Source of the DNA: Hallerella sp963652365
GTDB taxonomy: Bacteria; Fibrobacterota; Fibrobacteria; Fibrobacterales; Fibrobacteraceae
Direction of reading: 5' to 3'
DNA length: 64,000 nt
NCBI GenBank assembly: GCA_963652365.1
Contig: CAVJTH010000002.1
Span: 62,001 to 126,000, forward strand
How positions within the stretch are numbered: the stretch's first letter is position 1; every line of letters starts with the position of its first letter. A program made the translations under genes and the position numbers. Of this stretch, positions 33,734 to 41,732 are shown piece after piece. The notes under the pieces were generated by a model. That model made no database searches. It was not told the origin of the DNA and worked only from the letters and a program-made list of their open reading frames with translations.

Positions 33734-34495
33734 TTATCGCGGGAGCGTCAGAATGTCGATCCCGTCTTTTGTCTTGACCATCGTGTGTTCCCACTGGGCG
33801 GAGAGCCGACCGTCAACGGTGACCGCGGTCCATCCGTCTCCGAGCGTCTTCGTGCCGGGCTTTCCCGCGTTGATCATCGGTTCGATGGTGAAGACGTTTC
33901 CAATCTCGATTAGCGGTGTGCGTTCGTTGTTCGCGTAGTGGAGAACGTTCGGTTCTTCGTGAAATCCGCGACCGATGCCGTGTCCGCAGTAGTCTTCGAC
34001 GACGCTGAATCCGTGTTCGTCCGCGATTGGCTGGATGGCGCATCCGATGTCGGAAAAACGGGCCTTGGGCATGGCCGCCGCGCGGATGCCTTCTTCGAGG
34101 CAGAGCTTCGTGACATTGACGAGCTCGCGCGCTTCCTTGCTGACGTTGCCGACGCAGAACATGGCGGAGCAGTCGCCGTGGTAGCCGGAGAGAATCGTCG
34201 TGATGTCGATGTTTACGATGTCGCCGTCCTCGAGAATCGTGTCCTTGCTCGGAATTCCGTGGCAGATGACCTCGTTGATGCTGATGCAGGCGTAACGCGG
34301 ATATCCGTGATAGCCTAGGCAGGCGGAGATGCCTCCGTGCCTGTTCGTGTAGTCGCCGATGAATTCGTCGATTTCGAGCGTGGAAACGCCGGGCTTGCAC
34401 AGTTCGCCGGCGCGGACGAGGGTCTCGGCGGCAAGGGCGCCTGCCGAACGGATCAGTTCGATTTCCTTTTTGGTCTTGACCTTGATCTTTGACAT
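33734..34495 (-). CDS. map: Methionine aminopeptidase, type I
   Basis: Map removes the initiator methionine from new proteins. The 253-aa enzyme has the five metal ligands in their usual blocks: NIDITTILSGYHGDCSAMF (two Asp), DYCGHGIGRGFHEEP (His), FTIEPMI (Glu) and SAQWEHTMV (Glu). The N-terminal KTKKEIELIRSAGALAAETL is typical of type Ia. Its start overlaps the DEAD-box gene stop by 1 bp, so the two are coupled. Length is normal (about 250-265 aa). Confidence 0.95.
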   Translation of the reverse strand: MSKIKVKTKKEIELIRSAGALAAETLVRAGELCKPGVSTLEIDEFIGDYTNRHGGISACLGYHGYPRYACISINEVICHGIPSKDTILEDGDIVNIDITTILSGYHGDCSAMFCVGNVSKEARELVNVTKLCLEEGIRAAAMPKARFSDIGCAIQPIADEHGFSVVEDYCGHGIGRGFHEEPNVLHYANNERTPLIEIGNVFTIEPMINAGKPGTKTLGDGWTAVTVDGRLSAQWEHTMVKTKDGIDILTLPR

Positions 34496-35940
34496 TATTT
34501 TGCCTTTTCCTGTCCGCGTCTGTCTTCCTTCTTTTCGTATTCCTTCCAGTAGAACTGGTCGAGAAGATAGGCGAGAACTTCCTTGTCTTCGGGATTCTTG
34601 GTGAGTTCATCGACTAGCGGCAGGAATCTCCGGAGACGTTCCTTTTTCATCTGCCCGAGGACGCGCTTTTCTCGGTCGAGTTCCGCCGCGGCGCGCTGGC
34701 GAATGCGGTTGGCGAGCTCCTCTTCGGTGATCGCCGGCATCTTGATGAACTGGATGCCGAAATCGACAGCCGTCTTTTGCAGCTCGATTTCTTCGACGGG
34801 AGTGATGAGCGAAATGGCGACTCCGCTTCGTCCGGCCCGGGCGGTGCGTCCGCTGCGGTGGACATAGACTTCATGGTCGTCGGGATGGTCGTAGATGATG
34901 ACGTGCGTCACGTGCGTGACGTCGATTCCGCGAGCGGCGACATCGGTGCAGATCAGGATGTTCAGCCGTTTCTTGCGGAACGCTTCGAGTGTCTCTTCGC
35001 GGAGCTTTTGCGAAATGTCTCCGGAAAGCGCCCCGACCCGGAACCCGTAGTTGGAAAGGACCTGTTCGAGATAGCTGACATCGCGCTTCATGTTGCAGAA
35101 AATCATGCAGCTGTCCGGATTCTCGAGTTCGAGAACCTTGATGGTCAGCTTGTCCTTGTCCATGACGTCGCACATGTAGTAGCGATGTTCCAGATTGTTC
35201 GCGATGACCTTGTCGTAGCTTAGGGAGAGGAATCCCGCGTTCTTGCGCTGGAATTCCCTTGCGAGGCTCTTGACCGTCTGCGGGATGGTCGCGCTGAACA
35301 TGGTGCAGGCGATTTCGCGCGGCAGGTAGCGACGGATGCGCTGCATGTCCGGGTAGAATCCCATGGAAAGCATCTCGTCCGCTTCGTCCATGACAAGGTC
35401 CCGGATGGAAAGAAAATCGACGTTGCCGCGCTGGGCGTGGTCGAGCAGGCGGCCCGGAGTCGCGACGATGATGTGCACGCCTTCGCGGAGCGCGCGGAGC
35501 TGCGGTTCGTAATTGACGCCTCCGAAAATGGCGACCGACTTGATGCCTGTTCCCTCGGCGATCTTTTCGATTTCCGATTCGACCTGCTGGGCAAGTTCGC
35601 GGGTCGGGACGAGAATCAGCGCCTGGGGAAACTTGTGCTCGCGGACAATGACCTGGATGAGAGGAATGACAAACGCTCCGGTTTTTCCCGAACCTGTCTT
35701 GGACTGCACGAGCATGTCGCGGGCGGAGAGCATGTAGGGAATCGTCTTGCGCTGGACGGGCATCAGGTCTGTCCAGCCGTGCCGTTCGAGCGTCGCCTTG
35801 AGGTCTGCGGGCAAGTCGTTAAAGGTATAGTCCGGCAGCTTGTTCGCCGGCTCGACGATGTGGATGGGAGTTAAAAAAGGATTGACCGGTTTTTCGACGG
35901 CTTCTTCGGAATTCGTGTTGGAAATTTTTTCTTCGCTCAT
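34495..35940 (-). CDS. DEAD-box ATP-dependent RNA helicase
   Basis: This 481-aa helicase has the full set of motifs: Q motif region YTFNDLPADLKATLERHGWTDLMPVQ, I SKTGSGKT, Ia PTRELAQQ, II DEAD (VMDEADEML), III SAT, V ARGIDV and VI HRSGRTARAGR. After the RecA2 domain a charged C-terminal 100 residues (RQRAAAELDREKRVLGQMKKERLRRFLP) may bind RNA. It resembles DeaD/CsdA-like enzymes of ribosome or mRNA metabolism. The -10-like box TAGCTT lies 9 nt before the ATG. It heads the transcript with map and a small gene. Confidence 0.94.
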   Translation of the reverse strand: MSEEKISNTNSEEAVEKPVNPFLTPIHIVEPANKLPDYTFNDLPADLKATLERHGWTDLMPVQRKTIPYMLSARDMLVQSKTGSGKTGAFVIPLIQVIVREHKFPQALILVPTRELAQQVESEIEKIAEGTGIKSVAIFGGVNYEPQLRALREGVHIIVATPGRLLDHAQRGNVDFLSIRDLVMDEADEMLSMGFYPDMQRIRRYLPREIACTMFSATIPQTVKSLAREFQRKNAGFLSLSYDKVIANNLEHRYYMCDVMDKDKLTIKVLELENPDSCMIFCNMKRDVSYLEQVLSNYGFRVGALSGDISQKLREETLEAFRKKRLNILICTDVAARGIDVTHVTHVIIYDHPDDHEVYVHRSGRTARAGRSGVAISLITPVEEIELQKTAVDFGIQFIKMPAITEEELANRIRQRAAAELDREKRVLGQMKKERLRRFLPLVDELTKNPEDKEVLAYLLDQFYWKEYEKKEDRRGQEKAK

Positions 35941-35949
35941 AACGCGGTA

Positions 35950-35955
35950 AAGCTA
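35950..35955 (-). promoter_or_regulatory. -10-like box of the DEAD-box gene, 9 nt before the ATG
   Basis: Minus-strand TAGCTT followed by TACCGCGTT and ATG. A near-identical arrangement precedes the CoA-transferase gene (44840-44845). Confidence 0.45.
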
Positions 35956-35959
35956 GAAA

Positions 35960-36460
35960 TTATTGCGGCGGGCTTTTGTCGGAATCCGGCAAGCGCTCGG
36001 GCTCTCGGTTCTTTTCGAGTGTCGCTTCGTAATCCGCTAGCGACTTTTCGATTGTCGGGATCACCTGGTCGGCGATCTTCTCGAAGAACAGGCACTGCGT
36101 TTTCACGGTGACATCCCGGTGGCGCGCCGCATGTTCGCGTATCCAGTCGGACACGGCTGCCTGACGCTCCTTGCCGGAATCCTGGATAGCCTTCTGGATG
36201 GATGCGCTCTGGCCTTCCATGTAACGGCGCATGTCGAGAGGCATCTGCTTGTAATAGAGGTAGAGCTTGAGAAGCTGGTGCATGTCGAGCGCTTCGGCGA
36301 ATTGCTTGAGCTTCTCTTTCTTGAACCGATAGAAGTCCGCAATGTTGTTCAGCATGTACGGAAGAAAAAGCTCGCGCAGATAGTCATACTTTCCTTCGGC
36401 GTATGCCTTGTCGAAGTCTTGAAAAATCTTGCTCTGCTTGTATTCTCCAGAATCTTCCAT
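35960..36460 (-). CDS. Hypothetical helical protein
   Basis: This 166-aa protein is not recognised. It is charged and mostly helical (YDYLRELFLPYMLNNIADFYRFKKEKLKQFAEALDMHQLLKLYLYYKQMPLD), with a proline-rich, acidic C-terminus and no signal peptide or membrane segment. TATAAA lies 9 nt before the ATG without a ribosome-binding site. It is upstream of the DEAD-box gene with a 19-bp gap, so read-through is possible. Confidence 0.8.
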   Translation of the reverse strand: MEDSGEYKQSKIFQDFDKAYAEGKYDYLRELFLPYMLNNIADFYRFKKEKLKQFAEALDMHQLLKLYLYYKQMPLDMRRYMEGQSASIQKAIQDSGKERQAAVSDWIREHAARHRDVTVKTQCLFFEKIADQVIPTIEKSLADYEATLEKNREPERLPDSDKSPPQ

Positions 36461-36469
36461 AAAATGAAA

Positions 36470-36475
36470 TTTATA
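36470..36475 (-). promoter_or_regulatory. -10 box of the 166-aa gene, 9 nt before the ATG
   Basis: Minus-strand TATAAA, then 9 nt to the ATG at 36460. No Shine-Dalgarno sequence. Confidence 0.45.
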
Positions 36476-36490
36476 ATCCTGTTTGACTGT

Positions 36491-37792
36491 TTAATGTCTT
36501 TTTAAAACCAAAAAAGCGAAATTCTTGAAATCTGTGCGTCTTGTCACATCGGAATGTAGCCGGACAAGCCCTTCGGTTCCCGGATGCAGCGTTTCGACGG
36601 GGACGCCTTTCGCGTTTTTCAGTTCGGAGACGGAAACGGCTTCGCGAATTTTCGGATCGAACCAGGCGAGAGCGGTCTGACGGTCAAACCGGTTCTTGAC
36701 GCGGACGTGGAGCGTGCCGTCTTCTTCGACGCTTTCGATTTGCGCGGCGACGGCTCCCGTCTTCGATGGCTCCTGGGTGGTTTCGTAATTCTGCGGCAGC
36801 GGTCCCTTGAAAAATCCGGGCATTCGTCCGCGACTGTCCGTGTCGGAAATCAGTTCCCGGGAAACCTGGGGAATCGCTTCTCCGGCGAGGCTTGCGTCGA
36901 GAGCCTTGCGGTAGGCGGCGACGACCGATGAAAGGTAATAGACGCTGCGGGTGCGTCCTTCGATCTTGAAGCTTTCGATGCGACCGCCAACCAAGTCGGG
37001 GATCGCGTCGAGTGCGCAAAGGTCCCGGCTGCTCATGAAGTAGGTTCCCCAGCGATCCTCGTCGAGGCTTATCGGCTCTGCGGGCTTTTCGGAATCCGCA
37101 TTGGAACGTTCCAGGTAGAATTCGCCTTCCTGCGCCCGGTAATCGTCGGACTGGACTTCTGGATTGGCGTAGAGTCGGTAGGGCATCCGGCAGGAATTGT
37201 TGCACATTCCCTGGTTCGCGTCCCGGTGCGTCGTCCAGTTGCTGAGCATGCAGCGACCGGACATCGCCATGCAGACGTTGCCGTGCACGAAAACTTCCAG
37301 TTCGAGCCCCGGACATTTTTCCTGAATTTCCAGGACTTCCTTGAGGCGAAGCTCGCGGGAGAGGATGATGCGCGAAACGCCGATGGACTGCCAGAACTGA
37401 GCGGTCAGATAGTTTGTCGTGTTCGCCTGTACGGAAAGGTGTATCGGCGTCTTGGGCGAATCCTTGCGTATAAACGAAATGATTCCGGGGTCGGCGACGA
37501 TCAGCGCATCGGGCTTTAGTTCGAGAGCGGCGAGAAGCGCCTTTTGAAACGGTTCGACCTTGGCGTTTCGCGCGATGACGTTGCTCGTCAGGTAAAACTT
37601 CTTCCCTTTTTCGTGGGCTAGTTCGATGCCTTGCGCCAAGTCTTCGAGCGTGCGAAAGCCGTTTTCGCGAGCGCGAAGCGAAAATGCCGGCTGCCCCGCA
37701 TAGACCGCGTCCGCTCCGTAGGCGAGCGCGTATTCCAGGCGTTTCAGGTCTCCCGCCGGAGCGAGCAGTTCAGGAATATAGGGCTTTACCAT
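36491..37792 (-). CDS. Peptidase U32-family protein (TrhP/YegQ-like)
   Basis: U32 proteins of this group take part in hydroxylation of tRNA or rRNA bases (TrhP makes 5-hydroxyuridine at tRNA wobble positions) rather than proteolysis. The 433-aa protein has PELLAPAGDLKRLEYALAYGADAVYAG at the start and the U32 signature ELEVFVHGNVCMAMSGRCMLS followed by NQGMCNNSCRMPYRLY with conserved cysteines. The C-terminal beta domain is present. Its start overlaps the Wzi-like stop by 7 bp. TrhP is preferred over RlhA because of the length. Confidence 0.85.
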   Translation of the reverse strand: MVKPYIPELLAPAGDLKRLEYALAYGADAVYAGQPAFSLRARENGFRTLEDLAQGIELAHEKGKKFYLTSNVIARNAKVEPFQKALLAALELKPDALIVADPGIISFIRKDSPKTPIHLSVQANTTNYLTAQFWQSIGVSRIILSRELRLKEVLEIQEKCPGLELEVFVHGNVCMAMSGRCMLSNWTTHRDANQGMCNNSCRMPYRLYANPEVQSDDYRAQEGEFYLERSNADSEKPAEPISLDEDRWGTYFMSSRDLCALDAIPDLVGGRIESFKIEGRTRSVYYLSSVVAAYRKALDASLAGEAIPQVSRELISDTDSRGRMPGFFKGPLPQNYETTQEPSKTGAVAAQIESVEEDGTLHVRVKNRFDRQTALAWFDPKIREAVSVSELKNAKGVPVETLHPGTEGLVRLHSDVTRRTDFKNFAFLVLKRH

Positions 37793-39276
37793 TTGAAACC
37801 CAGTCTCGTATAGATCTTCTTGTCGTTGAAAAGCGTGAATTCGAGCGAATAGAAGAAATAGTCGCCGCTGTAGCTGATCGCCGGCGATAGCGAATACTTC
37901 ATGTCTGCTCCGTCGATGAACTTCTTCGGCAGCTTGAAATGGTTGCTAGTCGGTGTCGAATCGTTGATCGCGCTGCCGTAATCGGTTCCCTTCCAGACCC
38001 AGGAATTGCGGATGTTGATGTTCAGCCTTTTCGCAATTCGTGCGTAGAGCGCGAAGTCTATCGCCTGGCTGTTCGGGCCGTTCGGTGCGCCGAGAGGTTC
38101 TCCGAGGTTTGCCGCCTGGGCCGTATTCGGGTGAAAGTGGCTATAGACGTATGGCTCGACGCGGGCGTATTCCGCAATCGCTCCGGCTTCGACAAGTCGA
38201 TTGTGGACGTAAAAATCCTTGCCGACTTGAGCCCCGGCCATCCAGGCCCATTTCGCTTCGATGTTGTCGTTCTTGACGAGGCTGACCGGGCTTTCGAAAT
38301 CGTCGATGTAGAATTCCGTATAGATTCTGGCGAACTGGAGAAGACGGTAGTTGGCGTCAAAGGCGAGCGCTCCGTTGTTGTTGTCTTCCGAAAAGTTTCC
38401 CTTTTCCATGAACAGGGGAACGACCGGGACAAAGAGCCACGGCTTGTTTTCGTTGTAGAGGATTTGCGTCTCGCTCATGCCGAGAACCAGGTTGCCGAGG
38501 TTGAGCTCGTAGCGGTGGGCATACAGGTTGCGGTCGTTGGTGTTCTTGCGGCTCATGCTGTTCTTGTAGATGCGCAAGTCGCCGTACAGGCTGATGACCG
38601 AGAGCGGCCCGACGTGAAATTCGAACGAAAGCGTGTTGTAGGGGAGTGCGAACTGGTTGAGCGTCAGGTTGTTGAAGTAGCCCGGACCGAAATGGAAAAC
38701 GTCGCGGGCGAGCATCAGTCGCCCGAATCCCATGTTGATGGCGAACATCCCGCGGTAGCGCGCATAGCTCGCGTATTCCACGCCGCTGTTGTTTTCCTCT
38801 TTCTGGAATTCGACAAATTCGCCGTCAAAGGATTTCGGGTAGTCGGCGCTGTGGTTTTCGACGTAGATTCGCGCGTCGAGCATGAATTCCACGGAATCGC
38901 GGTAGCCGCGCAGATAGATTCCTCCGTCCATTCCGGGCCAGATCGTGTCGCCAAGCGTTTCGCCTCCGCGGTAGTCGATGCCGCCGACAAGGCTTGCCGC
39001 GATTGCCTGCCTTTCGTCCCGGTAGCCGAGCAGAGCGCGCTTTTCGTTTTCCGCATAGCGTGCACGCCAGCCGGAATCGCGCCGCGGGTAGTAGAACATC
39101 TGTTCCGCATCGGTTGTCGTCTGCCGATGGTATTCGAAGAGAAGCGGAGTCGCTTCGAGCGTCCTCAGGTTGCGGCTTCGCTCGGCGGAAAAAATCGGAG
39201 ATTCGGCGTAGAGCGTCGAAAGAAGGAAAACGGCGAAGAGAACGGTCGCTCGGACGTGGCGGCTAGAAAAAAGCAT
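37786..39276 (-). CDS. Outer-membrane beta-barrel, Wzi-like
   Basis: This 496-aa exported protein has a signal peptide (FAVFLLSTLYA, cut near YAES) and many alternating amphipathic strands, with a C-terminal aromatic residue (GFKW) typical of outer-membrane barrels. MGFGRLMLARDVFHFGPGYFNNLTLNQFALPYNTLSF matches the conserved part of Wzi capsule-attachment proteins. It may bind surface polysaccharide. TAGATT lies 6 nt before the ATG, with no ribosome-binding site. The Wzi assignment is moderate; barrel topology is firmer. Confidence 0.65.
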   Translation of the reverse strand: MLFSSRHVRATVLFAVFLLSTLYAESPIFSAERSRNLRTLEATPLLFEYHRQTTTDAEQMFYYPRRDSGWRARYAENEKRALLGYRDERQAIAASLVGGIDYRGGETLGDTIWPGMDGGIYLRGYRDSVEFMLDARIYVENHSADYPKSFDGEFVEFQKEENNSGVEYASYARYRGMFAINMGFGRLMLARDVFHFGPGYFNNLTLNQFALPYNTLSFEFHVGPLSVISLYGDLRIYKNSMSRKNTNDRNLYAHRYELNLGNLVLGMSETQILYNENKPWLFVPVVPLFMEKGNFSEDNNNGALAFDANYRLLQFARIYTEFYIDDFESPVSLVKNDNIEAKWAWMAGAQVGKDFYVHNRLVEAGAIAEYARVEPYVYSHFHPNTAQAANLGEPLGAPNGPNSQAIDFALYARIAKRLNINIRNSWVWKGTDYGSAINDSTPTSNHFKLPKKFIDGADMKYSLSPAISYSGDYFFYSLEFTLFNDKKIYTRLGFKW

Positions 39277-39282
39277 TTCGCA

Positions 39283-39288
39283 AATCTA
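39283..39288 (-). promoter_or_regulatory. -10-like box of the Wzi-like gene, 6 nt before the ATG
   Basis: Minus-strand TAGATT, then TGCGAA and ATG at 39276. Confidence 0.45.
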
Positions 39289-39304
39289 GAAAATCGAGGC
39301 TGGA

Positions 39305-39344
39305 AAATAAAAAAGGAGAACCCGACCGGAACCGGGTTCTCCTT
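39305..39344 (-). terminator. Terminator of the sodium-pump decarboxylase operon
   Basis: A 12-bp stem AAGGAGAACCCG/CGGGTTCTCCTT with an 8-nt loop. On the minus strand it is followed by a TTTTTTATTTT tract. Confidence 0.88.
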
Positions 39345-39360
39345 GATTTCTTGACAATGT

Positions 39361-40524
39361 CTAGGCGAGGCGGGAAATCATGTAGCCCGCGGCGATGGCG
39401 GTTCCGATGACTCCGGCGACGTTCGGTCCCATGGCGTGCATCAGGAGGAAGTTCTGGGGATCGTACTTGGCGCCTTCGAGCTGGGAAACGCGAGCTGCCA
39501 TCGGCACTGCGGAAACTCCCGCGGAACCGATGAGCGGATTCACCGGATTGTTCGGCGTGCACTTGTTCATGATCTTCGCGAGCAGAAGCCCGCCGAAAGT
39601 CGAAAATCCGAACGCGACAACGCCCATGGCGATAATCAGCAGGGTCTTCGGCTGGAGGAAAATGTCGGCGGACATGGTGAGTCCGACGGATGTTCCGAGG
39701 AAGATCGTGACGATGTTCATCAGCTCGTTCTGCGAAGTCTTGACGAGGCGATCGACTACGCCGGCTTCCTTGAAGATGTTGCCGAGCATGAGCATGATGA
39801 TCAGCGCGGAAGCGTCGGGAACGACCAGTACGCAGACGATCATCACCATCACGGCAAACGCGATACGCTCCAGCTTGCCCACCTTGCGAAGGCTCTTCAT
39901 CCGAATGACGCGCTCCTTGGGAGTGGTCATCCACCGCATGATGGGCGGCTGGATAAGGGGAACGAGCGCCATGTAGGTGTAGGCGGCGACGGCGATAGGT
40001 CCTATCAGGTGCGGTGCGAGCTTGTTCGCCGTAAAGATGGACGTGGGACCGTCTGCTCCGCCGATGATGCCGATCGAAGCGGCTTCGCCGAGCGTGAATC
40101 CGCCGAATGCGACAGCGCAGAACATCGTGACGAAAACGCCGAACTGGGCGCCGCCGCCGAGAAGCAGCGTACGCGGATTCGCGATGAGCGGACCGAAGTC
40201 CGTCATGGCTCCGACGCCGAGGAAGATGATGGGCGGGAAGAGTTCCAGATGGATGCCCTGGCTGATGTAGTAATACAGCCCGGCTGTCGGCGTGAACATT
40301 CCCTCGATGCTCCAGCCGCCTTCATAAAATCCGCGAGACGGAATGTTTACGGCAAGCGCGCCGAGCGCAATCGGAAGGAGGAGCAGAGGCTCGTATTTCT
40401 TGACGATGGCGAGGTACATCAGCACGAAGCTGACTAGCCACATGATGATCATCGAACCGGAAATGGCCGAAAAGCCGGTTCCCGAAACGAACATTTCCGT
40501 GACGGAATTGAGGATACCGTTCAT
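39361..40524 (-). CDS. Sodium-translocating decarboxylase beta subunit (OadB/MmdB family)
   Basis: This 387-aa integral membrane protein decarboxylates carboxybiotin and uses the energy to export sodium. It has about 9-11 helices and the family blocks GVGAMTDFGPLIANPRTLLLGGGAQFGVF (with the key Asp), GIIGGADGPTSIF, and NPVNPLIGSAGVSAVPMAARV near the end. It is the last gene of the operon alpha-delta-biotin carrier-beta, 12 bp behind the carrier gene. Context favours methylmalonyl-CoA decarboxylase over oxaloacetate or glutaconyl-CoA decarboxylase. Confidence 0.93.
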   Translation of the reverse strand: MNGILNSVTEMFVSGTGFSAISGSMIIMWLVSFVLMYLAIVKKYEPLLLLPIALGALAVNIPSRGFYEGGWSIEGMFTPTAGLYYYISQGIHLELFPPIIFLGVGAMTDFGPLIANPRTLLLGGGAQFGVFVTMFCAVAFGGFTLGEAASIGIIGGADGPTSIFTANKLAPHLIGPIAVAAYTYMALVPLIQPPIMRWMTTPKERVIRMKSLRKVGKLERIAFAVMVMIVCVLVVPDASALIIMLMLGNIFKEAGVVDRLVKTSQNELMNIVTIFLGTSVGLTMSADIFLQPKTLLIIAMGVVAFGFSTFGGLLLAKIMNKCTPNNPVNPLIGSAGVSAVPMAARVSQLEGAKYDPQNFLLMHAMGPNVAGVIGTAIAAGYMISRLA

Positions 40525-40536
40525 AGGGAATTTCCT

Positions 40537-40929
40537 TTAGGCGATAGTCATCAGAATCTGCCCTTCCGAGACGGATTCCTGTTCCTTGACCGCGATGGAC
40601 GCAACGGTTCCGTCGCAGGGGCAAACGATCGAGTTTTCCATTTTCATCGCTTCGAGAACGGCGACTTCCTGGTTCATCTTCACGGCGTCGCCGACCTTGA
40701 CCTTGAGCTTGAACACGATGCCCATCATGGGGCTTGGGACCGGGGTGCCGCCGGCCGGAGCCGCTGCTGGAGCCGCGACCGGTGCGGGGGCTGCCGCGAC
40801 CGGAGCGGCGACAGGCGCCGGAGCTACCGAGACGGGAGCCGCAACCTTTGTTGCCTGGTTGTTATCGAGAACTTCGACTTCGACGTCGTAGCTCTTGCCT
40901 TCGAAACTGATGCGGATGGTCTTTTTCAT
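40537..40929 (-). CDS. Biotin carrier subunit of the decarboxylase
   Basis: This 130-aa protein has an N-terminal strand domain (KKTIRISFEGKSYDVEVEVL), a flexible Ala/Pro/Val linker (residues about 32-60, repeats of APAPVAAP) and a C-terminal biotinyl domain with EAMKMENS, whose lysine carries biotin. It shuttles the carboxyl group between the alpha and beta subunits. The start at 40929 follows AGGA; a longer in-frame extension overlaps the upstream gene and is not supported. Confidence 0.93.
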   Translation of the reverse strand: MKKTIRISFEGKSYDVEVEVLDNNQATKVAAPVSVAPAPVAAPVAAAPAPVAAPAAAPAGGTPVPSPMMGIVFKLKVKVGDAVKMNQEVAVLEAMKMENSIVCPCDGTVASIAVKEQESVSEGQILMTIA

Positions 40930-40949
40930 TGTAGTAGTCCTGCTTTGGC

Positions 40950-41732
40950 TTAAAGCCCGTTGGAGTTTAATTCTGCGCGTCCCTGGGTGGTCCATGCCCA
41001 CTCGGACGCATTTTGAGGTTTGAACTTGACGACGCGGCACGGTCCGCCGAGCACTTCTGCCGCTGCGACGGCGAAGATGACGGCGAGCTGTTCGTTCGAA
41101 AGGCCCGGATGGACATCGAGCGCGGAAACCGCCGCGATACCGAGAAACGCCTGGAGTTGCCGATTGGTAAAACCGGGGTGGACGCTTGGCGCGTTCGGAT
41201 CGAGAGTGCATTTCGCGGGGGATGGCGCTGGCGGCTGGATTACGGGTTCATCCGGCTGCGCCTTCGGCTTTGAAAAGCGCGGAAGGATGACCTTGTTGAC
41301 GAGAAAGTTCATCGCATAGGAAAGGATGCAAAGCCCGATGATGACTATCATCACGATGATGAGACCCGTCGCCTGGAATTCGACCAGCTTTCCGATGGTG
41401 AACTTTTCCGTCGTGCCCTGCTCGGTCACGTATTCCGAACCGAGCTTTGCCTTCGCGATAGGAATCTTCTGGCTCCCGGCGATGTTCGCGAGGCTGTCTT
41501 GCCGGGCGTTCGCTTCGCGGGACTGCGCGTTCGTCTTGTAGAGAACGGTCACCTTGTGCCCGGATTCGTCGATTTTCAGCACGGTTGAATCGGGCATCAG
41601 CTGAAGCTGCTTCGCGATTGGCGCGCCGATCGAATCGGGAAGGTTTGCCAGCTGTTCTGCGAAACGGGCAGGAACGGGATACGGACCTGCGGAAAGCGGC
41701 TGTGCGCTGTCGAGTTGTTCTGTTGTTGTCAT
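40950..41732 (-). CDS. OadG/MmdD-like delta subunit with a long N-terminus
   Basis: This 260-aa protein has one membrane helix (residues about 122-143, TGLIIVMIVIIGLCILSYAMNF) and a C-terminal domain ending SEWAWTTQGR, the ending typical of delta subunits that link the complex. Such subunits are usually about 80-120 aa; here about 115 residues precede the helix (DSTVLKIDESGHKVTVLYKTNA) and look like an added extracytoplasmic or cytoplasmic domain. The C-terminal part has two similar segments HPGFTNRQLQAFLGIAAVSAL and HPGLSNEQLAVIFAVAAAEVL. It overlaps the alpha gene by 4 bp. Confidence 0.8.
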   Translation of the reverse strand: MTTTEQLDSAQPLSAGPYPVPARFAEQLANLPDSIGAPIAKQLQLMPDSTVLKIDESGHKVTVLYKTNAQSREANARQDSLANIAGSQKIPIAKAKLGSEYVTEQGTTEKFTIGKLVEFQATGLIIVMIVIIGLCILSYAMNFLVNKVILPRFSKPKAQPDEPVIQPPAPSPAKCTLDPNAPSVHPGFTNRQLQAFLGIAAVSALDVHPGLSNEQLAVIFAVAAAEVLGGPCRVVKFKPQNASEWAWTTQGRAELNSNGL